A stretch of DNA of 64,000 nt from Capniomyces stellatus (Eukaryota; Kickxellomycota; Harpellomycetes; Harpellales; Legeriomycetaceae), in contig LUVW01000001.1 in assembly GCA_001661515.1 (NCBI GenBank), positions 1,491,786-1,555,785 of the forward strand, in the 5' to 3' direction. Positions 1-10,865 of the stretch are shown here, in pieces. Position numbers and translations under genes: made by a program. Position 1 is the first letter of the stretch, and each line of letters starts with the position of its first letter. The notes under the pieces are model-generated. The model searched no databases, was not told the DNA's origin, and was given only the letters and a program-made list of their open reading frames with translations.

Positions 1-875
1 AGAATATCCTTGTAACTTCCATATGTCAGTTCCTGTATTGCTATTTCTGAGCTTTCCAAAGAAAAGTACTTTACATAAGCATGTCCCATACACATTCCGT
101 CAGACTTGTACACAATGTTCAACTCTAGAACTGGTCCAGCAACTCGTAAAAAATCGTACAGTGAACTTTTATCTGTATCACTCGGTAGCTGGTCAACTTT
201 AAGCATGGCTCCGTGTTGCACGTTCACCAGTTCTCCTTTGATAGGCGAAACATATAGCTTACCAAACTCATGATCCAGGTTATACCCCACCAGTATCGCA
301 AACGCCTTTTCAGTTGCTCCCCTGGATTTGAAAAGCACATCTCCTGAAAACGACTCGCCGTCACTAGGATCAACATTGACTTTTATTGCGTTAACTTCTT
401 TTAAAATCGAGGGCATTTTGCCTATCCCTTTCAAATTTACCCCCCAGAAGTATAAAATATTTTTGTCGAAACTTTCCAAAGCAGTCTGATCGTTGGCTAC
501 AATGTTGGTTTTGATTGTGGTATCCTCCACAATGGATTCTCTCGATATCCTACTGTCTCCAAACCTTGCTTCAGACTTCAGTTGTTGATCAGATACTCTT
601 CTAGCCCCTGTCCTATTGACCACAGTCCTTTCATTTACATTACTTCCATAACTTGTCCTTCTTTTATACTGCTCGTTTTGATTTAGACCTCTGCTAATAT
701 CATTTCTCGTATCATACTTTTCAATCCCTCTATGGATCCTTGTGCTCATGTTATTGTCTTTCTCATTTATATTCTTTGCTGCTGAATTCTTTACACTGAT
801 TCCTTGCAGCTTCTCAATCAAAGGTATTTCCCCCTCGCTTTTGTTGAAAAAGGCTGTATCAGCATATGTCGACAT
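1..875 (-). CDS. RRM-domain RNA-binding protein, 3' part off the window
   Basis: An uninterrupted frame reads leftward from an ATG at 875-873 to the window edge, giving about 291 residues with no stop. It begins MSTYADTAFFNKSEG. Residues 1-140 are polar, low in hydrophobics and probably disordered. The stretch at about 145-290 has two RRM-like folds. The second is clearest: an RNP2-like strand (MLKVDQLP), then a spacer, then an RNP1-like strand (MGHAYVKYF). An RNA-binding role is therefore likely, but no specific family (splicing factor, poly(A)-binding, telomeric) can be named. The start is the first ATG in frame and is followed by normal coding sequence; upstream of it the strand is AT-rich. 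The C-terminus and any introns beyond the left edge are not visible. Confidence 0.75.
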   Translation of the reverse strand, partial: MSTYADTAFFNKSEGEIPLIEKLQGISVKNSAAKNINEKDNNMSTRIHRGIEKYDTRNDISRGLNQNEQYKRRTSYGSNVNERTVVNRTGARRVSDQQLKSEARFGDSRISRESIVEDTTIKTNIVANDQTALESFDKNILYFWGVNLKGIGKMPSILKEVNAIKVNVDPSDGESFSGDVLFKSRGATEKAFAILVGYNLDHEFGKLYVSPIKGELVNVQHGAMLKVDQLPSDTDKSSLYDFLRVAGPVLELNIVYKSDGMCMGHAYVKYFSLESSEIAIQELTYGSYKDI

Positions 876-3708
876 TATACCACTATTTCCTTTATATAAC
901 TATATTCTTTCTTCTAATACGACCTTTATCGATTTCTTTAGGTTGAATTACTCGGTTTTTTTTTAGCAAAGATCAAATAGAACGGTCTGAGTAAACAATG
1001 CAGCACTAAATTTAGCTTGTGGATTATACTGTTTTCTGGTCCTTGAGTATACTTTGCTATAGCCGTTTTGCAACACTTGTAAACCAAAAAAATAGCGCCT
1101 TCTCTGTTACTACCTAGTATGTTCAATAAACAGGGTTAAACACAAAGTTATCGTTAAAAGTCTAACACAACTTTTCACACTTATTAATGTTCGTATTAAT
1201 AAATTTCAATAAAAAAAATATATATATAAAAAGTAAAAAAGTCTAAATTTATTCGACTGGTAACAGAAATCAAAGTATAGGGGGTCAGGCTATTGCTTTT
1301 TCGAGACTTTTGGTTTTGACTTCGACTCCAATTATAAACCTATTCTTTTTTTTTTTAACCGCGGTACTATATTTGACTTTTGATTACTTGGGTTTGGTTG
1401 TTGTTTATTTGATTGAGTTGGTTTACCGCATTTAACTTTTCACCTATACTTTGTACTAATTTCTTCTCTGTTTTTGTGTTTTTTCTTTCTTTTTGTTTAG
1501 TTTTTTGCTCTTTCGCCTTCTAATTTGCTTTGGTTTAAAATAATATTTCCCCCTAACCAAGAGTGGTTCAAAGTTATTTACAACTGGCAACATATTACAT
1601 AAAAAGCAACACTAAACTAATTCAATTGCTTATTTTTAGTTCCTTAATATAGGCGGAATCTTCTATCATTTAGGCATTCTGTTTTTATTAATATATCTGG
1701 CCAATAGTCTTATCTCGCCCATGTTTACTTTTATCTACTTTTAAATGTCGAAATTGCCACCAATTATTAATTTTGTGCCAACTTCCAACCAACATCAACA
1801 AGAAAGTTTGTATTAAGGTCAGGGTAGGTGGAAATAAAGATAAAAACAAGCAGAGTTAAATCCCATCAGCAAATCTAAATGGCATAAACAAATTAACAAA
1901 ACAAAAACAAAAAGTAATTTCAATAATAAAAAAAACGAAAAAAAGTATAATAAAGTACAATGTACCTAACCAAATAGTACAACCCAACCTTCCTTTTTTC
2001 TTCTTTTCATGTTGGTGTTAAGCACTAATTGGCATGTTACACTTTTGTGATCTCAAATGCGAATGGTAGCGTCTCTACCTGACTCAACTTGATATTTCAA
2101 AATCCAGGCTAATCAAGAACCTTGTGATTAAAAACTATTAACGATTGAACTGATCACTGGTGCTTATATTCAGTGGTCAAAAGTTTCAATTTGTCCAGAC
2201 GATCGCCAAAAACAAAACCTACAACCCGGCAGTCACAAGGGAAAAGTCTTAGATGTTGTATTGATTATATGCATTAATATCTGAGTAAACCGGCACTACC
2301 ACAAGTATGAACCTGCCTGCTTGAAACAATAACAACATGGTGGCGTTGTACTTGACGGCCCGGAAGCCTTACATACATTCACCCTAGCTTACGTTTTCCA
2401 CTGCTGCTTGCACAAAACACGATGTTATGGTGTAAATGAATGTTTAGGAAGCAATTCGTCGATGCACACTCTGAGAGCAGCCAGTCAAAATCAAATCAGC
2501 TTAAATCTGCTGGATGAGCAAACCTTGTAAGCTGGACAAGCTTCTTGCAAATTTGGCCAGCCAAGCGCTTGCATCATTCAAAAGTTGTGTTTTTAGCTCA
2601 ATAAAAAAAGTTTGAAGTTACCAATAAAAAAAATATAAAAATTTGAGTCTTCCTTTACGATATTTATTTGCTCTTATTACCACTAGAAAAGTCATTATAT
2701 TTATAGCAATCCAATTAGACCATTATTGGCTTTCATAAAAATATAGCAAAGCATTGGACGCTCTTGAATTTGTACATTTTCGAAACAATGCCTTTTTTAT
2801 TTTTTATTTTATTGAAATTATTGAAATAATAATTTATTTATTTTTATTGAAATCTTTTTTATAATTTTTAGATAAAAGGTAATCGCTATAAAATCGATTA
2901 CATTCTTGGCAGTTGGATAAATAAATCAACACAACTACTAGTAGGTGATGCTAAATTTGCTAACTGAAGAGTAGAAAACATCTGAAACATCCATTGTTTA
3001 GTTATATTAAGCTAAGTATGGTTGTTGCATTCTAACTTCTATATCTCCAAATCCTGTTTTTTTTTTTTTTTTTTGAAATTGATATAACAGAATTAGCAAA
3101 GCAAAAATTAAATCCTTGTTTTTTGATTTTAAATGTCACTATTTTTAAAGCTTCAAGTCTGAAATATAGCTATTTTAATCTTAATTTAACTCCCGCACTA
3201 AACTTCCTCGAGTTGGTACATACCAATTATTTTCAATCAAAAACTTGTTTATTTATTTAGCCTGCTTTGTCGTTTCTACTGATTAACCTTTGATTACTAT
3301 TTACTATTAGATTCCACTTTAATACCAGATTTTTGTATTTTTAGTCACCTCTGTTCAAGAACTGGGATTAATTGGCCTTTAATTGGGCTGGTTTAATGTA
3401 ATGGGATATAGTTTTGGCACTTTCCCCTCAGTTAAAATTACAAAAATAGATTTGACTATTGACTAAAGCGAGATGGTATCTTAATTAACTACGCTGCATG
3501 TTTCATTTAAGGCAAAAAGTCGTCTATGATTTATTGTCGGTGTATCAGTATGCCGATATATACGCGGATTTTAGGTTTATGGTATAGTGTTATTCACAAA
3601 ATGTTGCGCTCAACTAGTAAAAGACACAATGAAGCCAGAAATCCCGCATTTTAAAGCTAAAAGACTCAAATCCAAGCTCAATTAATATCAAAATGTGCTT
3701 GGTAAATG
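876..3708. other. Intergenic, about 2.8 kb, no gene recognised
   Basis: Between the divergent RRM gene (minus) and the secreted protein gene (plus). It is mostly AT-rich with homopolymer A/T runs. An island at about 2040-2600 is less AT-biased and lower in homopolymers, but it has stops in all frames and I could not fold it into a tRNA or a known small RNA. Confidence 0.6.
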
Positions 3709-3716
3709 TATAAATA
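3709..3716 (+). promoter_or_regulatory. Candidate TATA box
   Basis: TATAAATA lies about 94 bases upstream of the ATG of the secreted CBM19-like protein. That leaves room for a start site near 3740 and a 60-70 nt leader. Position and sequence fit a core promoter, but nothing else confirms it. Confidence 0.4.
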
Positions 3717-3809
3717 AGCTAGTTGTGGATGGTGACGCTGTAACACAAGTAATTATCATCTCTATCATTATTTGTAAATAACCAATTGATAATCAAAAAA
3801 TAAATAAAA

Positions 3810-4649
3810 ATGCAAAAATCATTCATCTTATTCTCAGTCCTGGCTGTTGTCTTCAGCTCCACTCAAATCGGAGCTGAACCTGCTGCTAGAAACATGAGAA
3901 ACAACAAATTCAGGCCATGTGCACTTAGAAGAAGACAGGCCACAGAGCCTACGCCTGTGGACGCCAGTCCAACAGCTATAGAATCACCAACCGATATAAA
4001 CCCAATAGCTATAGAATCTTCACCCGTTGACGTAAACCCAGTAGCTGTAGAATCAACGACTGAAGAGGAATCACCAATTGAAGAATCGCCAACTGAAGAG
4101 GAATCGCCAATTGAAGAATCGCCAACTGAAGAGGAATCGCCAATTGAAGAATCAACGACTGAAGAGGAATCACCAATTGAAGAATCACCAACTGAAGAGG
4201 AATCGCCAATTGAAGAATCACCAACTGAAGAGGAATCGCCGTTAGCAACACCAGATAACAGCATTCTTACAGTCGATACAGATACTTCTGTTACAGAGGA
4301 ACCAATTACTACAATAGTTGAATCACAAATAACCTCCACATTGGTTATCACTGAAGGCGAGTCTGTCTTTGTACCAGAAGTGAGCACTATCCCAGGCCCA
4401 GGAGAGTCCATTGCCCCAGAAGAGGTTATTCCTGAATCCGAAGTTGAGAGAGTTCCAGGAGGCAACTGTATTCCAGGATCATACGCATGCATGGGAGAAG
4501 AACAGAATGTATTCTTACAATGTCTCTTTGGGAAATTCATCCAAAGAGATTGCGGTCCTGGCACAGTGTGTACTGAAATTAGCAATAATAGCATCTACTG
4601 TGGTTTTCCAAAAGACTTTTTCAGCACAGTGAGTAATAGTAGCAGTTAA
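3810..4649 (+). CDS. Secreted acidic-repeat protein with C-terminal CBM19-like chitin-binding domain
   Basis: A single exon of 279 residues. Residues 1-22 (MQKSFILFSVLAVVFSSTQIGA) form a signal peptide. A basic patch follows, then a Ser/Thr/Pro/Glu-rich stalk whose core is six copies of an 11-residue unit (EESPTEEESPI and variants, residues about 80-145). It was probably made by DNA-level expansion and could carry O-glycans. Residues about 219-270 hold six cysteines spaced like carbohydrate-binding module 19 (G-x-C-x-P-G-S-x-A-C ... F-x-Q-C ... G-K-F-x-x-R-D-C-x-P-G-T-x-C ... Y-C). CBM19 modules are known from fungal chitinases, and no catalytic domain is present here. I infer a cell-wall or chitin-binding surface protein; an insect-host interface role is possible but not shown. 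Confidence 0.8.
   Translation: MQKSFILFSVLAVVFSSTQIGAEPAARNMRNNKFRPCALRRRQATEPTPVDASPTAIESPTDINPIAIESSPVDVNPVAVESTTEEESPIEESPTEEESPIEESPTEEESPIEESTTEEESPIEESPTEEESPIEESPTEEESPLATPDNSILTVDTDTSVTEEPITTIVESQITSTLVITEGESVFVPEVSTIPGPGESIAPEEVIPESEVERVPGGNCIPGSYACMGEEQNVFLQCLFGKFIQRDCGPGTVCTEISNNSIYCGFPKDFFSTVSNSSS
4047..4244 (+). repeat. In-frame 33-bp minisatellite, six units
   Basis: Six tandem 33-nt units inside the secreted CBM19-like gene, each encoding E/V-E-S-P/T-T-E-E-E-S-P-I/L. Units differ mainly at TCA/TCG serine codons and at the ACG/CCA position (T/P). Unit length is a multiple of three, so copy-number change would keep the frame. Confidence 0.9.
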
Positions 4650-6277
4650 ATGACTTTTTTTCCTTTACATTTGTAATCAAAATATAATAAATAATAAAAC
4701 AATATCACGGTTTATTAAGATAGGTTGAGTCGTAAAAGTGAGATATTGCAGCACGTTTGCCTTGTTGATAGCTTGTGTCGAGTTGGCTTTGCGCACTGTG
4801 AAGTGCTGTTAACTCAAACACAAAGCGCTGTTTTGTCCAAAAAGTTTATCATAAATATAATAACAACAATTTAATTCAATCAGTTTATATCAAAGTGAAG
4901 CATCATCAATTTGGTAAAACTGGCTTAATAGTGATGTTGCCAAAGTGTTGAAATCCCAAGCTATTCAATGAAGATTGGAGAGAGAAAAGTAGGTTTATAA
5001 TATGGTACACATCCGTATACCCCCTTCCACAATTAAAATATATCATCTGCTGCTATTACATTAATAAAGTTTGCGTAAGAGTACAGTAGAGATAGTCGCT
5101 TAGGCGTTATTGCCAACACTTACAGATATACACAAGCAGAAAATGCTATTAGCTTGCATGCAAAAAGCACCACGCAAACAGGGCGATAAGTTGCAATGAT
5201 CTGACAGAGCCTTCAACCCTCATTTTGTATCAGCAAAAAGACCAAACTCCAACTTGTTTGTCTTTTTTTCAATTTTTTTTTTATTAGTATTTGACAGTTT
5301 ATTTAGAACTACATACCGGTAATTAGAAAAGTAAGGATATATAATTATTGAAAATCAATCTTTTGGATTTAAGAACGTGTTTGTGAGCTTCCTCTTTTAA
5401 GCAGCAGTTTAGTGTATTTTGGTTATTAAAAAGTGGTAACCAATTTACCAACGTTTGTCCAAGTTGGTTGTTTTAGGCAAAATAAAACACAAGAACAAAA
5501 GTTCAATAATGATATATAAAAATACTAAATATAACAGAAAATAAGAGAAATAAGGCCAAAAACAGCATTAAAACAGTAAATATTTACTTAAGAGCAATTA
5601 TAGATCTAACATGATGATATATATAAAGCGAAAGTACAGATCTAAAAGGTAAATGATATATATATGTATATAACAATACCTGTATATCAGTTTTCTAAAA
5701 AGATTACTTGATAAAAAAAGGTCGCCATACTTACAATTAAAGGCTTTGAATCTGTGACGGTAAATGTAATATAATGAGTATAATCCTGCAGCGCAAATTA
5801 GGTGGTATAGAGTAAAAAGAAATAAACAAATGGGTTAATAAGGTGCTTACCTATATAAACACAGGCGGGAAACCGGTAGGTGTTTGTTACAGGAACACGC
5901 TGTTTGGGTTGAATCCAGATCCTAGTTCAAGCTTAATTTACGAGGTTGGATTTTTTATTTTTTTATTTTTTGGTTTGTCTTGATTGTAGTTGGTGGAACA
6001 TTAAATATTAAACGTAAAAAAAACAAACAGAGCGTAGAATGACAAACAGTGTGTAAAGTATAAATCCCGTAAACATGAATTTATTACTTTGATAAATTGT
6101 CTAATTCGAAAAAGAAGAAAGGTGAGAAAGAATTTATTTACTTCAAGGACCGCTTTCTTTTGAATTAATTTAAAATAAAGTGCAAACGGAAGCTTATAAT
6201 AGAAAAAACTGGACCGATCTTCAAATTATAGGATCTCTCTTATTTAAAGGTACTCCGTCTATTTTTAAAGCGTGACC
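4650..6277. other. Intergenic, about 1.6 kb
   Basis: Separates two plus-strand genes. It is AT-rich with many short A/T runs and several TATATA stretches (for example 5616-5630 and 5655-5675). I see no coding frame or RNA gene. Confidence 0.6.
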
Positions 6278-7399
6278 ATGTATAAATATAATAACAAACC
6301 GCATCATCTTTGTGACACAAAGGGGTCAGCGGTTTTAAATAGCGAAGAGTCCGACCATGCAAAAACCAAAGGTGAGGAGGAGGCCTTGAGCGCCAACAAG
6401 TTAGTTTCCATGAAACTGGAAAGCATCAGAGGTAACCTAATAGAAAAGGCGCTGGACAGAAAGGAGCGAGTTATATGTATCGCTACGCTGTCTGCAGTAG
6501 GAATGCTATATCTGGGAGGAAGACACTGGGACAAGCAGCTCTTTGAGATTTTTAGTAAACCGTCTTACCTTGATGCTAACACAGGAAAGTATCGAACAGG
6601 CAGGAATGACTTGTACTTTGGGATTTATCTAACGGCAATACTTTTATGCATGCGATCATCTTTTGGCCTGTTTATTGGTAGGCCGTTGGGAAGATACTTT
6701 GGCATCAATGACCAAAAGCAGAAGATCAGATTTGCCGAGCAGTTATGGGCGCTATTGGCAGCAGTAGTATCGATTACTACCGGGATTATAATCATGCGCG
6801 GTAGTCCAAAAAGCTTTGAATCAGAGGAAATGTGGGATTCTTACCCGGTATTGGAGGTTTCAAAGTTAACTAAAATCTACTATCTAACTGAAATGGCGTT
6901 TTGGACAACGATGCTGATATTTACGTTTATTGAGAAACAAAGAAAGGACTCTTTGGTGCTGCTAGTGCACCACCTAGTTACACTCACGCTTTTAATAACG
7001 TCGTATTACGTAAACTTTACTACGATTGGAATCGTTGTTCATGTTAATATGGACCTGGTAGACGTGTTCCTATCCATGGCAAAGGTGTTCAACTACATCA
7101 AGCTTAAACACATGCGTGATATTTCGTTTTTTGTAATGACCATTTCTTGGGTCTACACTCGTCATTACAAGTTTACAAAGATAATACTCAGTATTATTTT
7201 TACATCGCCTAAATTCAAGTATAGCTGGGATCCCAAGAATGGACATTTTATCACCAGAAACTCCAAGATTTTCTTCCTGGTCTTGCTGATGATCTTGGGA
7301 CTGATGTTCTATTACTGGCTTTGGAGCATTCTAAAGATACTGTTAAATGTATTTCGTGGTAAAGAAGTTGAAGACACAAGGTCTGACGATGAAGAGTAA
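6278..7399 (+). CDS. TLC-domain ceramide synthase (Lag1/Lac1 family)
   Basis: A single exon of 373 residues from the first ATG (6278); an in-frame GTG six bases upstream is not a plausible eukaryotic start. Ceramide synthases acylate sphingoid bases in the ER. The TLC/Lag1 motif is clear: H231-H232 in VHHLVTLTLLITSYYVN, then G-I-V-V-H-x-N-M-D-L-V-D-V-F-L-x-x-A-K-V-x-N-Y, which carries the conserved His pair and the acidic residues. At least six hydrophobic segments flank it. The C-terminus ends in an acidic tail (VEDTRSDDEE), as in many Lag1 proteins, where it is a CK2-type site. The N-terminal 65 residues are polar and cytosolic-looking. Family assignment is firm; which fatty-acyl chain it uses cannot be read. 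Confidence 0.88.
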   Translation: MYKYNNKPHHLCDTKGSAVLNSEESDHAKTKGEEEALSANKLVSMKLESIRGNLIEKALDRKERVICIATLSAVGMLYLGGRHWDKQLFEIFSKPSYLDANTGKYRTGRNDLYFGIYLTAILLCMRSSFGLFIGRPLGRYFGINDQKQKIRFAEQLWALLAAVVSITTGIIIMRGSPKSFESEEMWDSYPVLEVSKLTKIYYLTEMAFWTTMLIFTFIEKQRKDSLVLLVHHLVTLTLLITSYYVNFTTIGIVVHVNMDLVDVFLSMAKVFNYIKLKHMRDISFFVMTISWVYTRHYKFTKIILSIIFTSPKFKYSWDPKNGHFITRNSKIFFLVLLMILGLMFYYWLWSILKILLNVFRGKEVEDTRSDDEE

Positions 7400-7937
7400 A
7401 CTCTAACTTTACATTTATTTTTGTTTGCTTTTCGAGTTGAATGTACTATATATATTTATTTACTTTATTGAAATTATTTTTCAATCTCGGCTAGGCACTT
7501 TGTTTTTTTTTTGTGGAAATAATTTGTCAAATGTTTGCAATATTGCCGAATAAATAAATCGCACCAATTTAAAGACTAGAATCGACTCATTAAACACCAA
7601 ATGACGCCAAAAAGCAAACTTTTGAAAAAAAAAAATCCAGTTAAAACAGGCTAGATTTTGGTGTTTAAGCGTTTTAGGTTAAATTAGCTACTGAAAACGA
7701 AATAAAAAAACAAAAAACAAAAAACTGTAACAATAAACAAAAGTAGCAATAGTGTAAATCAAAAATCAAAATAAATAATATCAAAAAAGAAATATAAAAA
7801 AAAAACAAAAAGTAATAGAAACATCGACAACAGCATACCTTGACTATGCATTACAAACAACTGGTTGTATAAATTCATACATTGAGGGCTCTAGTTTATA
7901 AATAAAGTGTTTAGATCTTAACCCAAAATCATAAACA
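7400..7937. other. Intergenic, about 540 bp
   Basis: AT-rich spacer between ceramide synthase and the HIRIP3-like gene, with long A runs around 7700-7815. No gene seen. Confidence 0.6.
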
Positions 7938-10503
7938 ATGGCAAAAATAAGAGATCAGGTAGATTTTGCCAAAATTGAGCAAGTATGCAGAGAAATAATA
8001 AAAGCGAGTGATTTGAAGTAAGTGAAATAGTTTCAATAAGTATAATTAAGACTCGGGTCATGGTTAGTATATGTAAGAGGGAGCGAATTTGTTTAAATTT
8101 GCTACTTTATGACAAAATACCAATAAAACAATTTATAAAAACAAAGAAAGAAATGAGACATGAATTAACTCTACTGTCGATATACTTTCAAAGTCTTGTG
8201 ACGCTAAAGATGATTCTGAGGCAAACAGAGGAGAGAATGGGTCTTGAAACCGGGGTTTTGGGCGTTCCAGAAACGAAACCAAGAATGAAGGAGATTGTGG
8301 ACTCTATTCTGGTAAAAACCAAATAGAAAACTATTCATTAAATTGCGTTATCAAGTGAAGCCGATTAACGCCGATTCTAACAAGTGTTCTGGTGCTGCGA
8401 TCTGCCAATGAATACATGAGTTAATTTACATTGATGTGTGATACACTAAATAGGCAGAAGCCGACGAGGATGAAGAGACTGGTGCTGAGGAAGAGGAAGA
8501 GGGTGAGGAAGCGGGATCCGAGTCCGATTCAAAATCTAATGAAAATGACAAAGATAAAGAAGGAAATGGTGAAGAAGAAGATTTATCCAGCGGCAATGAT
8601 AGCGAGTCCGACTTTAACTCTGATTCTAAAAGTAACAACCTGTATTTCAATAGCCTGGGCGTATTAAGATGCTATACTTGAAATTATGGATATTTGAGCT
8701 AGTATCATACCGATATTGTTGTTTTGGAAGAAGAGAACCGACAATGTAGGCTAATTCTACAAATTTTCAATTTTTCAAATAGAATACGGAAAGAAGAAAA
8801 ATAGAGCCAATGTTGCTAAAAAACCCAAGGTAGTCAAAAGTACCACTGACCAAAAAGAAGACGAAGGGGGGAGGTCAAACAAGGTAGGCATAACCTATAG
8901 CAAACAGGTTCTACAAAGAGATTGAAGACTTATAGATGTTGTAGTATGAAGTGGACTAAGCTGTACTATGATTGATGCGACGAATTAGTGGGAGAAGACA
9001 GTGGCGTTGTTGAAGACATATGTGAACAAATGTGGAGTGCGGCCAGTTTGGTATAGTTAGAGTTTCATTTATAGGCTGAATTAAAAAAAAATTAAAAAAA
9101 GACGTAATACTGTAAAGTGGGATCCAGATTTTTGTTTTAATGCTATTTTGATTGGTTTATTGGCAATATGTGTAGGTCAAAAATTCTGGCAGGAAAAAGC
9201 GGAAAGCAGCAGATTGACCATCTCAAAGGACTGCTGGAGTCTTATGGTATGGAGGGTCGACCTTCGTTATCGAAATGTGCGCAGGTTAAAGCAAAGTTGG
9301 ATATCCAGCGCGAATTGGAAGGTATTTTGACTTGTTTTAATATCTTGATTTAGATGGCAGTGATGGCGACAAGACGGTTAAAGATTAATTGGTTAATATT
9401 AATACAAGGCAGAGTATTTTTCTATCCTAAAAAAAAGAATATGAAGAGTAAATAAAACCAGTATTGATGTTTTTGAAATAATTCACATGGTGTATGCTTG
9501 CATTATTTAGGTATCGATACAAGCAATATAATATCAGAAAGTGGTGGTGGCGAGAGTAGATATTCAAGGAGCAGCAGGTCAAAGCGGAAAGTATCGGTAA
9601 GAGGCGGAGTGCATTTTTAGACAGATTAAGTGGGTTATGCCAAACTCGGGACTTTCCAGCTATGTCATTTGATTGACTTTGCTGGAAATGTTTTGGTTTA
9701 AAGTGTTGGTCTAGTATTTTATTTTTAAAAAATAAAAAAGAGATAAATTAATTGCTTGTACCTTGGAACCGAAATTCTGATTTATACATAAAATATAGTA
9801 TGGAGAATATGGCTTGGATGATGAGCTTGACGAGCAGACAGAGAGTGTACCTACAAAGAAGGCAAAGAGTGCCAAAGAGTCGCATTCAATAAACGATAGT
9901 GGGAATGAAGACGAAGTTGAGGCTGAAGAGTCAGAACTAGAATCGGACTCAGAGTCGGACTTTGAGGAATATTATGAGGGAAACTCAGGATCAGATCCTG
10001 AAACTTCACGCAAGTCTAGATCAAAATCAAAGCCAGAATCAAGACCAAACCCCAAGTCAAAACCCAAGTCAAACCCCAAACCAAAATCCAAGTCAGCTCA
10101 AAGTGGCTCTGGATCGGATATAGGCAGTAGTTCAAACTCAGACTCAGACCCAGAGTCAGAGTCAGAATCAGAATCGGAAAACGCCCGCAAAAACAAAACA
10201 AAAGGTAAACCAAAGAAACCAGCAAGAGCATCCAGTCAGCCCAAACCAAGACTGGCCAGGAAGAGCACCAAGGGAAACAATTTAAAGAGCCAAAACCCGT
10301 CAAATAACAAAATTGTTGGTGATAGCGAGAGCCAGGAGTCAGAGTTGAGCGAGGAGGCCAATGTTTCGGATAAAGGCGATACGGCTGATGATAATGATGA
10401 CGACGATTTTGGCGCGTCAGACGGTGATACGAAGGATAAAGCGGGCAGTAAGAGATTGCGAAAAAAGACCAAATCATTGGTTTCGTCCTCCGAGTCCGAA
10501 TAG
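7938..10503 (+). CDS. HIRIP3-like histone chaperone (DEK-C domain plus CHZ motif)
   Basis: I reconstruct eight exons: 7938-8017, 8194-8311, 8454-8631, 8783-8883, 8989-9050, 9176-9321, 9511-9596 and 9799-10503. All phases agree, giving 491 residues. Residues about 5-66 resemble a DEK C-terminal-type helical domain (DLNLVTLKMILRQTEERMGL, then KPRMKEIVDSIL). Residues about 67-160 are acidic and then basic. Residues about 160-257 match the HIRIP3 C-terminus: CGVRPVW, then LLESYGMEGRPSLSKC, then IDTSNIISESG, which is the CHZ histone-chaperone motif. The last exon (235 residues) is Ser/Asp/Glu/Lys low complexity. Human HIRIP3 has the same DEK-C plus CHZ layout and binds H2A-H2B (known). Yeast Chz1 shares only the CHZ part. 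Nuclear chaperone function is inferred. The splice site joining exon 4 to 5 is the least certain. Confidence 0.82.
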
Positions 10504-10865
10504 CAGCATTAGTGGTAGCACCAAATAATAGTAAAATAGCATGGCTTTTTTTGAATTTATGATTTTGGTAGTATCCTAGGGTTTACAAAAACTCGGCGCT
10601 TTTGCTGTGCCGTTTTATTTACTTTTTTAATTTTTCTTGTCGATTAGCATTTATTAATATAGTTGGATTAAACTTGTAATAACAATAAAAAAAGACATCC
10701 ACAACAAAACAATAACATAACATGCAACCACACTCTTTATAGGATCACAGCTAAACTAAAAAGAAAAACACAATGATGACAAAAGGCACGCCATAGGAGC
10801 AAAAGTGTGTACTATAAATAGAAAGTATATGCTAAAGGTGGAGTCAGGGTATTTGGTTGGTGGTT
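10504..10865. other. Convergent 3' spacer
   Basis: About 360 bp between the stop of the HIRIP3-like gene and the stop of the AVT transporter on the other strand. It contains AATAAA-like motifs on the plus strand (about 10685). No gene. Confidence 0.6.

Noticed and set aside
3863..4594. 243-residue and smaller minus-strand frames opposite the CBM19-like gene
   Set aside because: They are antisense shadows of the repeat. The plus frame has a signal peptide and a cysteine domain.
10016..10477. Minus-strand frame of 153 residues across the last HIRIP3-like exon
   Set aside because: Low-complexity antisense of a Ser/Lys/Asp-rich exon. No domain.
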